Positions 1 to 12,255 of a stretch of DNA of 64,000 nucleotides are shown in pieces. Origin of the DNA: Adiantum capillus-veneris (lineage: Eukaryota > Streptophyta > Polypodiopsida > Polypodiales > Pteridaceae). The position numbers and the translations under genes were made by a program. The stretch spans positions 125,158,470-125,222,469 of the forward strand of contig CM043962.1 of the NCBI GenBank assembly GCA_014529385.2, read 5' to 3'. Numbering within the stretch: the first letter of the stretch is position 1; every line of letters begins with the position of its first letter. The notes below the pieces were generated by a model, which was given only the letters and a program-made list of their open reading frames with translations, ran no database searches and was not told the DNA's origin.

Positions 1-1134
1 TAGCCCACATGGTACAATGGGGTCAACCACAATCACCTCTCTTACACACAAACATCGCACTAGCCATGCAATCCTCACTTTCAAGACCAAGGTGGATCAA
101 ATCAAACTCCTTGAGCAATTGAGGCTTCTCAAGCTAAGGATACCAAATTCTGATTTGCAAACTATCTAACACCCACCCAACTCAAACAGAAGGAAGAACT
201 CCAAAAGATGTGAGAAGCGCACACAATAGGAAAATGGTCAATTTATTGAGAAGGGTAAATCCATTATCCAAGAGTTTTGGACTCCCAGACTGACTCCCCT
301 CTCACCAACCCCTTCTTAGGTTCTGTTCATTTCATTTTATCTTCCCTTTATCACAGCACACTAGACCCTTACTCCTTAATTGAGATGTATCCAGCAACCC
401 CTTCATTTGAAAGGAACTTTGTAGTGTTTTGTTTTTGTTCCCATAATTTGTATCTCACCTTTGTGGATGATAATTCAATCTATTTGTCTATCTATATCTA
501 CCTATCATAGATGTCATAATGATCAACATGTATAATCATTGATAATGTTAAATGGAAACTAGCACGCACACAGAAAATATCCCAGCAAGGTAGAGAAGTA
601 GGTCCCATATGCAATCCACCAAAGGGGAGAGCCAAAAAGATTTTATATGCAACAACAAATAGAGAGGACCTTCAATTCTACAAAGAGGTCAAAGCATATA
701 AGTGAAAAAGGCTTGGAGTCTTTTTTGGAGCTCAAGAGTAGGTGCAAGTATCCTTTCAATCAAAGTGCTATTTTCCTTAGGGATCTTGGAGGCAAGGAGC
801 AGCCACATGCATTCAAACTTGTCACAGACCAAACATGGTGAAATACATGCATGTATTGAGGAGAAAATGAGCTTGTATAAGGAAATTGGCACAAACATCA
901 CAATGGAAATGACAATGCTAGATAGTGTCAAACCTATTGACATAAATACAGCTCCCTTGTGAGAGAAGAGTACTTGGAAGAGGCTACCAATATTTTGATG
1001 ATGTGAACTATGTGCTTGAAGAAGACAGTCATAGACCACATGACTTTATGCATGTCAATAATAAACATGCTCATCTTGGCCATCCAAATTGCATGGACGA
1101 GATGAGCATCTTTATTTTTGAGAATCCATATGAC
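1..1134. other. non-coding flank, no gene recognised
   Basis: AT-rich DNA with only short open frames that resemble no protein family I know. No LTR terminus, primer site or conserved motif is visible. It may be decayed transposon sequence, but nothing supports a specific call. Confidence 0.5.
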
Positions 1135-1242
1135 GGTAATTTACACGGTAATATGCACAATAATATACAAGGTAATATGTGCGGTAATATATGAGGTAAT
1201 ATGCACAAAAATATCCATGGTAATATTTGCGGTAATAATCAT
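1135..1242 (+). repeat. 12-bp minisatellite, nine units
   Basis: Nine consecutive 12-bp units, mostly variants of GGTAATATGCAC, run without a gap. The unit is a multiple of three, so one frame reads as an Asn/Met-rich peptide repeat, but no start context or longer ORF makes a real protein likely. Just after the array (1250-1275) two ATTACCG motifs occur in the opposite orientation, so the single strand could fold back. Confidence 0.85.
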
Positions 1243-1503
1243 GACTACATTACCGCACCTATTACCGTGTATATTGTTGTTAAATCACTACCACGTCCTT
1301 TGCCGCTGCTATTTCCACACACACAATATTTTCTCTTTCTATTTTCCTTTGTTAATATCCGACAATGCTAGCGGTTCAGGGATTTTCCTCTTATAGTGTA
1401 CCTTTCCAAAGAAATACTTAAGAAATAACGGAAGGAATACCGGCTTTTGGGATGAGTGCATGATCTAGAGATAGGACTCCACCCTTTTGTGTCGATTCTC
1501 CTC

Positions 1504-1552
<49 letters not shown>

Positions 1553-1830
1553 GATATATTCAGGTTCAGTTCATCAATTTGCAGTTTCTATTGATGTTTG
1601 GATTGGAGTGTCCAAGTCTATTATAAGGGTATTAGAGCTCATAAGATTCTTCGTTACGGAGGAATTCTTTTTGTAGCACACATCGATTCTCACAGAATTT
1701 GTCAAAGATGACACCCCTCCGATTGTTAGTTTAGGAGGAGATGAAAAGTCAAATCCAATGGGGGAATAGATACATAAAGTTCACAAGGCCAAGCTCTATT
1801 ACATGTACATTCATCAAAATGCGCATTCGT
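1243..1830. other. non-coding flank with TC/TA microsatellite
   Basis: Contains a (TC)n(TA)n microsatellite at about 1503-1551 and a motif GGTATTAGAGCTC near 1627 that resembles a retrotransposon primer site but has no definable LTR beside it. No coding sequence is recognised. The region ends at the 5' LTR of the chromovirus. Confidence 0.5.
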
Positions 1831-3423
1831 TGTCATAATAATCAATATCTAATTCTCCTAAATGATTTTCTCATATTAAACTGATCATTTAATGTGGGGA
1901 AGTGCCAGGGGAGAAAAAGCTAGAATATTGGTTAAGCTAGCAGACCGGCCTCAGTAGGGATCCAAAGGAGGGGAAAATAGGGATCCAAAGGGGGGGCCAT
2001 CTGCAAAAGATCCATGTGCAACAATGGGCTAAAAAGACCCTAAGGTTCAGCCCATTAAGACTTCCAAAATGCTAAGGTTTCAAAATTCAAAGGGTGTGTC
2101 CAAAGGTCAACCCTAGGGGAAATTGGATGCTTTGTGTGTACCAAAAAAAGTCTTTGCAATCCCTACATGGGATCGAGGGGGCAAGCCCTTCTTCTAGGGG
2201 ATGAGAGAGAAAGTCGCACACACACACACAGGCTCCCTTTACACAAAGGGAATTAGGGACAGATGTCAGCTCCCTAGCCCAGATGCCCAAAACGTGTGCC
2301 CAATTCCTATTGGATGGCCTTGGAGGTGGATCAATGAAATTTAAGCTAGAGTAAATCTAGTTTAATTAATTTAAAAAACACTTAATAAAAGAACCAATGA
2401 GAATTAAGTCTCCTAGATGACTATTGGGCAGTCTCCCAAGGGGTCCAATGAGCCTTCAGGAGCCCAATGGCTTGCCTGATTCCTATTGTCCACGAGGCAA
2501 AGGCGTCCAATGAGAGTTTAATTGAATTATTAAGTAACCTAAAGCTCTCACAAAAGGGGAAAGGGGGACACATGTCAAAAGGCTATCACTTATGCTGCTT
2601 AATGGTGATAGGCTAGCCCTGGGGAGGTCCAATGGGATGAGAGCAAGAGCATTTAGCAAGAGGGCTCGGCCAAGAGAGAAGGGGGGCTGGTTTTTGTAGG
2701 GCATTATCACACACACACTCACACAATCTCATGTGTGAAGAAAGAGAAGACTATCTCTTCCCAAGCTTTAATGGAGAGCTCATCACCTACTCCAAGCTTG
2801 TGAGATAGAAGCCTACATCAACACACTCTTGGCATGTGGATGCAAATCCAACCAAGAGCCAAGATTCAATGCATGCTCATCTCCTCTACCAAGCTAATTA
2901 CTAAGCTAATCTATGCTAATATGAGTGATTATGTGAGGAGATGTACATCTTTCTCGTAAGATACTCCTTCTTCCTCTCAATCTACTCTCATACCCTGCTA
3001 GCTCTCACCATCTTCGAAGGTGTGTGAGGTCTTGGGTCTGAGAACGGGGATAATTCAAGTTGTGTTTGCTAAGTGTTTGCTTAGTGCATGAATCTTTCAT
3101 CTTCATTTCACTAGCTAGTCTTGAAGGAACACAAAGAATTGTATTGTACAATGTCTCTCTTGATGGGAGAAACCATAATACAAAGCCTTTTGGAGGGGGA
3201 ACTGGCTCCATGCAAATCCGGTCCTCAACTGTTGTCATTAGATTAATTTCTTTCTTTTTTCAAAGTATTGTCGATGCTATCAAACTAGGTGTTATGCTTT
3301 TCTTGTTGCTCTCTCCACCCAAGCACTCTAGTAATTCTCATTAGGAATCTATTCTAATGAAATGCCCACTATGTTCATGCTCATTTCCGCTACACACAAG
3401 TTATTAGGCCATTAAATGTTACA
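1831..3423 (+). repeat. 5' LTR of chromovirus (1593 bp)
   Basis: Begins TGTCATAATAATC and ends GTTACA, the usual TG...CA. It is a direct repeat of 9399-10991. It holds many copies of a short CCAATG motif and a CA-rich stretch near 2217-2230. Short ORFs inside it on both strands recur in the 3' LTR simply because the sequence is duplicated; they are not genes. Confidence 0.97.
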
Positions 3424-3424
3424 T

Positions 3425-3436
3425 TGGTATCAGAGC
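3425..3436 (+). promoter_or_regulatory. primer binding site (initiator Met-tRNA)
   Basis: TGGTATCAGAGC starts two bases after the 5' LTR. It is complementary to the 3' end of plant initiator methionine tRNA, the standard primer for minus-strand DNA synthesis in this class. Confidence 0.95.
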
Positions 3437-3840
3437 ACAAGGTTTCTCTTTTCTTGCTCAAGAAGGGAGGTCCTCAAGCTAGCTATAAATGGTTGGTATT
3501 ATGAATTGCCTGTGAGTAAGTAGAATAGGGATTTTTCAGCCTTGCAGTGCGCCTGTCTTCGTGCAGTTAACGGGGCATCACCATCGAAAGCTATGGTCTT
3601 AATAGTGGAGTCCTACGGGGCTTGCCTACAGCTTAACCACTATTGAGCTATTAGAAGCTTGATAGGAGCCGGTGTTGTTTTGGTGTCGAAAGACCCTCTC
3701 TTCTATTCCTTGCAATTAATGGTATTCGAGCCGCGGGTACAGTAGCTTGAGTGCTTTTTCTAAAGGGGTAAATAGGAGTAGCAACTAGGGCTTGAAGTGC
3801 CAAAGTACACCTAAAAAGTTTACACCTAAAAGTTGTTAGA

Positions 3841-4383
3841 ATGGTTGACAATAGTAAAGAGAGTGAAATTAATGTTGATAACTTTGATTTTGCTCATGAG
3901 CAAGCTACTAATGATGCTTCAATGCTTGTTAACTATCTTGTTTCTAGGCTTCAACAAGCCATGGGCAATCCATCTCTCCAAAGCGAAGTGCAACGGCAGC
4001 TCCGTGCTCACGGGATTCTCCAAGCTCATCACCATGACGAGAGAACACCTAGGAAGCCTCCTTGTGAGACTATCAAAAGAGGTCTCTCTCCGATTCAGGA
4101 AGAAGAAGAGAATCCGTACGAAGGGCTCAAGAATTTACTTCTTGATGGTGCATCTCCTTCCCAAAGGAGAACTCAAGAGCCTCCACCAAAGGAACGAGAA
4201 AGAAGCGAGTCTCCCGCCACCTCGGCGGAGATGGCTCCACGAAGATGGCGGGCTAAACGTTCTCCATCACCACCAAAGCGGAGAAGACCATCATACTCTT
4301 CTCCATGCCATAACTCAAAGAGGGATGATAAAAATCAAGAGAAGAAAAAGGCGAGAAAGACGACACGGGTGAAAGCATGTTAA
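3841..4383 (+). pseudogene. gag: Gag N-terminal part, chromovirus
   Basis: 180 codons starting MVDNSKESEI. The second half is rich in Arg, Ser, Pro and Lys. The ORF does not end at its natural stop: it runs into a 288-bp insertion at 4367, and the last few codons plus the TAA belong to that insertion. When the insertion and one copy of its flanking ACAC are ignored, the frame continues directly into the long gag-pol ORF that opens at 4643. Function in an intact copy would be particle assembly. The start codon is the first ATG of the open frame about 400 bases after the primer site; it is plausible but unproven. Confidence 0.75.
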
Positions 4384-4654
4384 CCTGTCGCGCGTTTTGT
4401 GCTAGTTAGTAGTTTCAAGTTAGCACATCTTCAAAAAGTTGGGCGTCCGGTAAATTTTTTACAAATAATATCAAAATTTATCGGAGGTTGTACGTTTGGA
4501 TTCCTTGTTTCAAGTGCTTTCTATTGATATATCATATGTCATAGATCTTGGAGATGTAGCCCAAGTTATTGTACTAGTTAGCATATGTCAAAATTGTGCT
4601 AGTTAGCATTGTCCGGGACATGAAAAAGCATGACAAGTTAACATGCTTTCACCC
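4367..4654. mobile_element. 288-bp MITE-like insertion in gag
   Basis: The two ends are a 23-bp inverted repeat with one mismatch (4367-4389 and 4632-4654; outer part GGGTGAAAGCATGTTAAC). Each side is flanked by ACAC (4363-4366, 4655-4658), a 4-bp target duplication. Removing the element and one ACAC leaves the gag frame open. The interior has no ORF of note but repeats a GTGCTAGTTAG-like motif three times (near 4400, 4570 and 4598). The inverted ends suggest a small non-autonomous DNA transposon; a 4-bp duplication does not fit the common plant superfamilies, so I leave the family open. Confidence 0.8.
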
Positions 4655-7600
4655 ACACCCTCTTCTCCACCTTCTTCATCCTCTTCCTCTTATGAAAGTG
4701 ATGGTGAAGACAACGAAGATCAAGACAAGAAAAAGGCGAGAAAGAGGTCACCCTCTTCTCCACCTTCTTCAAATAAGTCTTCACCTTTTGAAGAAAGTGA
4801 TGGTGCAACATTTGAACCATCAAAAAGAAGAGGCCATAGAAAATCCTATGCCGCATGGAAGAGGTCATCCAAGTTGAAGAAATTCAAAGAGGGAGGGAAG
4901 AGCATCTCTTTCCTTACCTATGATGGTACCTTTGGTGCTACGAACAAAGTCTTGGCCTTTATCCAGCAATTTGATGCGGCGTTTGGAGACGAGGGCTTCA
5001 TGGAGTCCTCTAAGCTATGCCATGTAGCTATGCACTTTCAAAAGTCTGCCAGACAATGGTGGTGTAGCCTACAAGCCAACGGCGAAGCTCCACGAACACG
5101 GAAAGCTTTAAGAGCTTCCATTATGAAGCAATTTTTGGCCACCGATGCAAAAGACAAAGTACTCACGGAATGGCGAAGCTTAAAGCTCTCTCCCAATGAA
5201 TCCATCCACAAATATGTAGACAAGTTTTGGGACCTGCAACTCAAAGACACTGTCTTCAAAAAGTTGGATTTTGGAGAGAAAAAGCAACAATTTTGTGCGG
5301 GCTTAACCGAAGAAATGGCAGAGTATGTCAACTCCCAAAGGCCGCGTACCATATCGGCGGTAATAAACCATACTATGGTGGCCTCTCGAATCAATTTCCA
5401 AACGGGGGCTAAAAGAAATAATAAGCCCCCGAAAAACAAGGGTTCCAATGAGCCTAAGGGGAAGGACAATGTCCAAAAGTCTCCTAAGGGCAACTCCAAC
5501 AAAGCTAAAGAGAAGGGAGTTTACAAAGGTAAGAATAAACTCTCTCTTGAAGAGCTTGAGCGTTATCGTAAGGATAAGCGGTGTTTCAAGTGCGGCGAAC
5601 AAGGGCATGCGTACCGCGCTTGTCACCAAAAGAACAACCGCCAAGATCCTCCTAGAGCTTCCTTGGTTGAAATCCAAGAGGAGGAGACTCACCAAACTCA
5701 CCACAAAGGATCTTCTCTATGCCATGCTTGGGGAAAGGTAAGAGAACATGATGCTTTTATTCTCTTTGACCCTGGTTCTACTCACTATTTTATATCTATG
5801 GAGTTAGCCACTAAGCTAGGCATACAATCCTACGAGATGGGACAAGAAGCTTCAGTCACTCGCTTAATTCGGAAATTGAGGCTTCATGTCCAAGGCTATG
5901 TAGACAAAGAGGACTTCTTTATCTCTCCTCTCAAGCATGAGGATGTAATCCTAAGGGAACCATGGTTTGACCGCCTAGCTGCCGATGTTAAATTTCCTGA
6001 AAGGAGAATCTCCTTTAAGTTCAAGGAAAAAGACATGTATATAGATGCTAAGGAAATGGGTAACACTATCCCCATTGTACATACACCAGCTTTCAACAAG
6101 TCAATAAAGAGCTCTGTTTCCGTGTACATGATTTTTGTTAAAGACTCTCAAAATGAACCTAATGCTTTAGCAAAAGAAAATAAAAGCAACCAAAAGGAAT
6201 TAGAGTTATCCAATTTTCTCAAGGGTTTTCAAGATGTTTTTATTGACGACATCCCTTGTGAGCTACCTCCTAAACGAGGTAATGATGACCATGCAATTGA
6301 ACTTCTTCCAGGAAATTCACCGCCTAACAAACCTCCTTATGGAGTTTCTCAAGCTCAACAAGAGGAGATTATGCTACAAGTGCATGAGTTAGTTGAGAAG
6401 GGCATGGTTAGGCCTAGCTCATCTCCATTTTTCTCACCGGTGCTATTAGTGAAAAAGAAACACGGCACATATCGTATGTGTGTCGACTATAGAGCACTAA
6501 ATAGGATCACTATCAAGAATAGGTTTCCCATTCCACGGGTAGAAGACCTATTTGATAAGCTACAAGGATCGACCTACTTCAGTAGGATTGACCTAAAAAG
6601 TGGCTATCATCAAATAAGGATAGTTGATCAAGACATTGTAAAGACCGCATTTCACACCACATTTGGTCTTTACGAATACATTGTCATGCCTTTTGGATTG
6701 ACCAATGCACTAGCTACATTCAACCGCTTGATGGAGAAGCTGTTCAGACCTCATCGAACCTTCAATGGAGTGTTCTTTGATGATATTATCATCTACTCTA
6801 ATTCATTAGATGAACACAAGCAACACCTCCAGGTAATATTTCAAGTTTTGAGAGAGAATAAACTTTATGTTAATCGAAAGAAAAGTGAATTTTTCTTGCA
6901 AGAGATTCAGTATTTAGGTCACATTATCTCTCAACATGGCATCCAAATGGATCCATCAAAGTTAGAGGTAATAAAAGGATGGCCTAAACCAAGGAATCTT
7001 CATGAACTAAGAAGCTTTATAGGTATGTGTGCATACTATAGGCGCTTCATAGAAAAGTTCTCACAAATTGCAGGACCATTACATGACCTAACAAAGAAAA
7101 GAGTTAGGTATACATGGTCTGCTAAGGAGAACAATGCTTTCGAAAAGCTTATCTGTCAACATGTGCTTACACTACCGGATCTCTCAAAACCATTTAAGGT
7201 CCAATGTGATGCTTGTGGTGATTGCCTTGGAGCTATTTTGCTCCAAGAAGGGCACGCCATAGGCTATGAGAGTCGAAGGCTCGACCCTGTTGAGCAAGCT
7301 CTAGGCATATACGAAAAGGAACTCCTTGCAGTTCTACATGCCTTAGACTCATGGAAGCACTATTTTTTGGGGACTCCTTTCATTCTGCGAACGGATCACC
7401 AAAGTCTTAAATACTTCATGACGTAGACCAAGCTCTCCGAGAAACAAATGAGGTGGGCATAATTCCTTTTCGAATTTCATTTTCATATTGCTCACATTGC
7501 TGGCAAGAATAATCAAGTAGCTGATGCACTCTCAAGACGACCGAGAGTGAATGCGGTTTCCATAGCAACTCACAATGATCTATCTTCAATGATAGATGAG

Positions 7601-9040
7601 TACGCTATTGATCCCGATTTTAGAGATGTGATTTAAGCCCTTGCATTAGGGAAGAAAGAAGAACCATTTACCTTACAAGATGGTTATCTTCTCTATGGCA
7701 ATAGACTATGCGTTACTAACTCACTACGTGAGAAAGTAATGTATGAATCTCATGCTCCACCTTATGCGGGTCATAGAGGGATTCAGTCTACCTTAAAGGG
7801 AATTGAAACATATTTCTATTGGCCTGCCATGAAAGTGAACATACAAGAGTATGTTTTTAAATGTGTGGTATGCCAAAAGACAAAATTTGATAGAGGGAAG
7901 CAACTTGGATTACTTCAACCCTTGCCAATCCCTAATTCACCATGGGAGAGAATATCCATGGATTTTATCTTTGGATTGCCTAAGTCTATCCATGGGAATA
8001 CGAGAATATGGACGATAGTAGACAGGTTCAGTAAACAAGCTCATTTTATACCTTTCAAAAAGACTATCAAAGCCCATCAAATGGCAACCCTCTTCATTTC
8101 ACAAATTTTCAAGTACCATGGCTTGCCAATGTCCATAGTGTCGGATAGAGATCCTAGAATGACCAGTAATTTCTGGAAGGGTCTCTTTGAGAATTTAGGG
8201 ACATGGCTAAACTTCTCTTCGGCCTATCATCCACAAACGGATGGCCAAAGTGAAATAGCTAACCTAACCATTCTCGATCTACTAAAAGCCTATGTAATGG
8301 AATTAGATCAAAGATCCCAATGGGAGAAGTACTTACCCTTAGTGGAGTATGCTTACAATGACACTGTACATACTTCCACGGGAAAAGAACCTTTTGAGGT
8401 AATTGAGGGAAGATCAAAAAGTCCCTTGCTACTTAAGGTACACGGGAAGATCTTCGTTGCAGATGAGTATAGCCAAGACCTACAAGAATCTTTCCAAAAG
8501 ATTAAGGATGCTATCTCTATCTCACAGCAAAGGCAAAAGGCTGCTGCTGACAAGCACAGAAGAGCCCAAGCCTTTAAAGAAAATGATTGGGTCTTGTTAA
8601 AGTTTCCCAAGGCTCGATTAAGGCACACGACGGGCAAAAATCCTGCGGGCCACCAAAAGTACTATGCTAAATTAGAAAAAAGGTACTATGGTCCCTTTCA
8701 GATTCTTAGGCCAATCAATGAGATGGCCTATCAACTCAAGTTGCCCAATCATTGGCTCATACACAATGATTTCCATGTGAGCCTATTAAAGCCTTACAAA
8801 GGAGAGCCACCTCATGAACCAACTATTGAAGACCCACCGGAGATCGAGGACCAAGAGGAGGTGTTGCAGCCCGACTCCATTCTCTGACATGAAGACAAGG
8901 TACTAAGAGGCGGTAAGTCTATCCGACGATATCTTATTAAGTTTAAGAATTATCCTTTTGAAGATGCTAGATGGATGCAAGGCATACAATTAAAGGATAA
9001 CCTAAACCTTGTCAATGCTTACAATGCTTCCCAAGAGTAA
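4643..9040 (+). pseudogene. pol: Gag-Pol polyprotein, chromovirus, four stops
   Basis: One reading frame runs from 4643 to the TAA at 9040 with four internal stops (7424 TAG, 7460 TAA, 7634 TAA, 8885 TGA) and no frameshift. In order it holds: Gag core; a CCHC zinc knuckle (CFKCGEQGHAYRAC, about residue 314); aspartic protease with DPGS in place of the usual D-S/T-G (about residue 376); RT with FDD (about residue 712); RNase H with TDHQSLKYF; integrase H2C2 finger (from 7750), DDE core (MDF, SDRD, GQSE) and C-terminal GPF region; and, after the last stop, a chromodomain-like stretch (YLIKFKNYPFEDARW). The first three stops fall between RNase H and integrase. Intact copies would copy RNA into DNA and integrate it, with the chromodomain guiding target choice. 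Confidence 0.93.
8888..9040 (+). pseudogene. chromodomain at the end of integrase
   Basis: Fifty codons in the pol frame after the TGA at 8885-8887, containing RRYLIKFKNYPFEDARW. This has the spacing of aromatic and hydrophobic residues of chromodomains found at the C terminus of plant chromovirus integrases, where they bind histone marks and direct insertion. The stop would remove this domain from an expressed integrase. Confidence 0.75.
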
Positions 9041-9384
9041 GCAAATGTACAAAATGTTAAAAATGAACAAAGTTTTTTTTGTCTTATAAGACTCTCTTTT
9101 TCTTTATTGTGCACAAAAATGAAGTAGTATGCGTGCTTAGATCAAGTTTGCGGAGACGACGTCTCCCAAACACCAAGTAGAGCTTGTCACTCTACTATGG
9201 AAGACTGATAGGACTAATGTGCAGACATGCTTGCGGCAGCCTCAGGCTCTCAAGTGCCAAATGGACTAGTCATCCATTGTGGAATGATGTCGTAGGGTAA
9301 CATAGGGATCCTCTACCCGCTAAGAAAAGGACTCATGAATATGCTTTATCTTCTCTACACCATAGTCGAGGACGACTATGATTT

Positions 9385-9398
9385 CAAGAGAGAGGTAA
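9385..9398 (+). promoter_or_regulatory. polypurine tract of chromovirus
   Basis: CAAGAGAGAGGTAA abuts the 3' LTR. A purine run here is the plus-strand priming site left by RNase H. Confidence 0.8.
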
Positions 9399-10991
9399 TG
9401 TCATAATAATCAATATCTAATTCTCCTAAATGATTTTCTCATATTAAACTGATCATTTAATGTGGGGAAGTGCCAGGGGAGAAAAATCTAGAATATTGGT
9501 TAAGCTAGCAGACCGGCCTCAGTAGGGATCCAAAGGAGGGGAAAATAGGGATCCAAAGGGGGGGCCATCTGCAAAAGAGCCATGTGCAACAATTGGCTAA
9601 AAAGACCCTAAGGTTCAGCCCATTAAGACTTCCAAAATGTTAAGGTTTCAAAATTCAAAGGTTGTGTCCAAAGGTCAACCCTAGGGGAAATTGGATGCTT
9701 TGTGTGTACCAAAAAAATTCTTTGCAATCCCTACATGGGATCGAGGGGGCGAGCCCTTCTTCTAGGGGATGAGAGAGAAAGTCGCACACACACACACAGG
9801 CTCCCTTTACACAAAGGGAATTAGGGACACGTGTCAGCTCCCTAGCCCAGATGCCCACAAGGTGTGCCCAATTCCCATTGGATGGCCTTGGAGGTGGACC
9901 AATGAAATTTAAGCTAGAGTAAATCTAGTTTAATTAATTTAAAAAACACCTAATAAAAGAACCAATGAGAATTAAGTCTCCTACATGACTATTGGGCAGT
10001 CTCCCAAGGGGTCCAATGAGCCTTCAGGAGCCCAATGGCTTGCCTGATTCCTATTGGCCACGAGGCAAAGGGGTCCAATGAGAGTTTAATTGAATTATTA
10101 AGTAACCTAAAGCTCTCACAAAAGGGGAAAGGGGGACACATGTCAAAAGGCTATCACTTATGCTGCTTAATGGTGATAGGCTATCCCTAGGGAGGTCCAA
10201 TGGGATGAGAGCAAGAGCATTTAGCAAGAGGGCTCGCCCAAGAGAGAGGGGGGGCTGATTTTTGTAGGGCATTATCACACACACACTCACACAATCTCAT
10301 GTGTGAAGAAAGAGAAGACTATCTCTTCCCAAGCTTTAATGGAGAGCTCATCACTTACTCCAGGCTTGTGAGATAGAAGCCTACATCAACACACTCTTGG
10401 CATGTGGATGCAAATCCAACCAAGAGCCAAACTTCAATGCATGCTCATCTGCTCTACCAAGCTAATTACTAAGCTAATCTATGCTAATATGAGTGATTAT
10501 GTGAGGAGATGTACATCTTTCTCGTAAGATACTCCTTCTTCCTCTCAATCTACTCTCATACCCTGCTAGCTCTCACCATCTTCGAAGGTGTGTGAGGTCT
10601 TGGGTCTGAGAACGAGGATAATTCAAGTTGTGTTTGCTAAGTGTTTGCTTAGTGCATGAATCTTTCATCTTCATTGCACTAGCTATTCTTGAAGGAACAC
10701 AAAGAATTGTATTGTACAATGTCTCTCTTGATGGTAGAAACCATAATACAAAGCCTTTTGGAGGGGGGACCGGCTCCATGCAAATCCGGTCCTCAACTGT
10801 TGTCATTAGCTTAATTTCTCTCTCTTTCGAAAGTATTGTCGATGCTATCTAACTAGGTGTTATGCTTTTTTTGTTGCTCTCTCCACCCAAGCACTCTTGT
10901 AATTCTCATTAGGAATCTATTCTAATGAAATGCCCACTATGTTCATGCTCATTTACGCTACACACAAGTTATTAGGCCATTAAATGTTACA
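9399..10991 (+). repeat. 3' LTR of chromovirus (1593 bp)
   Basis: Direct repeat of 1831-3423 with the same length and termini. Differences are substitutions only, spread along the repeat. No primer site follows it, as expected for the 3' copy. Confidence 0.97.
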
Positions 10992-12255
10992 TTTGCTCAC
11001 TCCCCAAGCAGACAAAGGTCAGGCATACAAACCAGGCGTTGCCTTCTTACATACACAGAAATAGACATGGACATGGACATGGACATGAACATGGACATGG
11101 ACATGGACATAGACATAGACATAGACAAAGACATAGACCTAGACATAGACATAGACCTAGACATAGACATAGAGATACACACACACACACACACACACAG
11201 AGTCACTCACTCACTAGGAGTTGTATTTGGCTTGCGGTAGAGCACATAGCTTGCACTCACCTTGAACTTTGAGCCTTTCACTCACATTTTTTCAGAAACC
11301 AACAATGGGAGTAAGTAGTTTTACAAGGAGTTGAGAGGGTTTGACAAGTTTTTGGCAAGGAATATCAACAGTGAGAGGAGTACAAACTTCAATTATAGAT
11401 TGATAAGTGTATAAAATATATAAATAATTTACTCCAAGGACCTAAGATATGTGAATCACCTAAAGGATTACCCACTTGATGAGGCTCCCTCCAGATGGCA
11501 AGAGGTCGTCCATTCTCCTCTCAACTCGGTAATGAAGGAAAAAGCAAAGCTGAGTGCAAAACAGAAAAGCTGAGAGGGTCGTTTGTCACAAAATTCCTAG
11601 ATACAAAGAGGGGATTCTTATTTGAAATATAATGCACCAACATGGTGGCCTACACTGCGGTTTCTCAGAGAAGCACCTAAGAAGTGGAAAAATTCAAGAA
11701 AATTTTCACCTAGGCTTCGTTAATGGAAGAATATGAAGAAGATGTCATCACGGCTTGGCATCATCTGAGAATGAAAGAGGAAGGAACTTTCATTGACTAT
11801 ATCAGAGGTTTTTGGATACCTTTTTTCTAGTATCCTCATTTCTGAGGATCACCCCAAAAGAGATTCGATGGTATTGCATGAAATAAAATTCAAAATCTAT
11901 TGAGAGGCTTATGGGGAAATATTGTCCTCTGTGCATTGTACTCGAGCCACATGGACAAGATTTTGATATAGGTCAACATCTATCTTAGTTAGTATAGCTG
12001 AGGAACTAGCTTCTCACTTAGTGAGTCTCTAGAAGGACATGCATGATCAGACCCGTCATAGTTGCATAACCTTACTTGCATAGTAGTAGTCACTTACGCA
12101 TATAGGTATATGAACAATCACTTAAGTCATTTATTAATAAGTGAATTTGACATGACATTTATAAAAAGTAGGTAGGGAAAATGGTGAAGTAACTTATAAA
12201 AGAGTCACCTGGCCTTCAATTTTTAGGATATCAGAACCTAGTACTAGTAGGGGGA
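10992..12255. other. degenerate DNA with hexamer and CA repeats
   Basis: From about 11061 to 11172 the sequence is a degenerate hexamer array (GACATG/GACATA), followed by (AC)n to about 11200. The long His/Arg and Ser/Met open frames here are only translations of that array. Around 11700-11830 a short frame has the look of a decayed retrotransposon Gag (it includes ITAWHHLRMKEEG), but stops and frameshifts leave this uncertain. Otherwise nothing is recognised. Confidence 0.5.

Larger units (their letters stand above)
1831..10991 (+). mobile_element. complete Ty3/gypsy chromovirus
   Basis: A 9161-bp LTR retrotransposon with all expected parts in order: 5' LTR, initiator-Met primer site, gag, protease, RT, RNase H, integrase, chromodomain, polypurine tract, 3' LTR. 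The LTRs are both 1593 bp and differ at roughly 40 positions by eye (about 2.5%), so insertion is fairly recent. The flanking pentamers (ttcgt at 1826-1830, tttgc at 10992-10996) do not match exactly, so the target duplication has mutated or the ends come from recombined copies. It cannot move on its own: gag is interrupted by a small insertion and pol has four in-frame stops. Confidence 0.95.

Noticed and set aside
1626-1640. GGTATTAGAGCTC as a primer binding site
   Set aside because: No LTR with TG...CA ends can be defined beside it and no partner LTR is present.
2087-3238. ORFs in the chromovirus LTR, repeated at 9655-10806
   Set aside because: Their conservation only reflects LTR duplication; they have no motifs and several lie on the antisense strand.
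1826-10996. Target-site duplication of the chromovirus
   Set aside because: Flanks ttcgt and tttgc match at only three of five positions, too weak to claim.
10997-11272. His/Arg-rich and Ser/Met-rich ORFs
   Set aside because: Both strands of the degenerate GACATG hexamer array give open frames; composition explains them.
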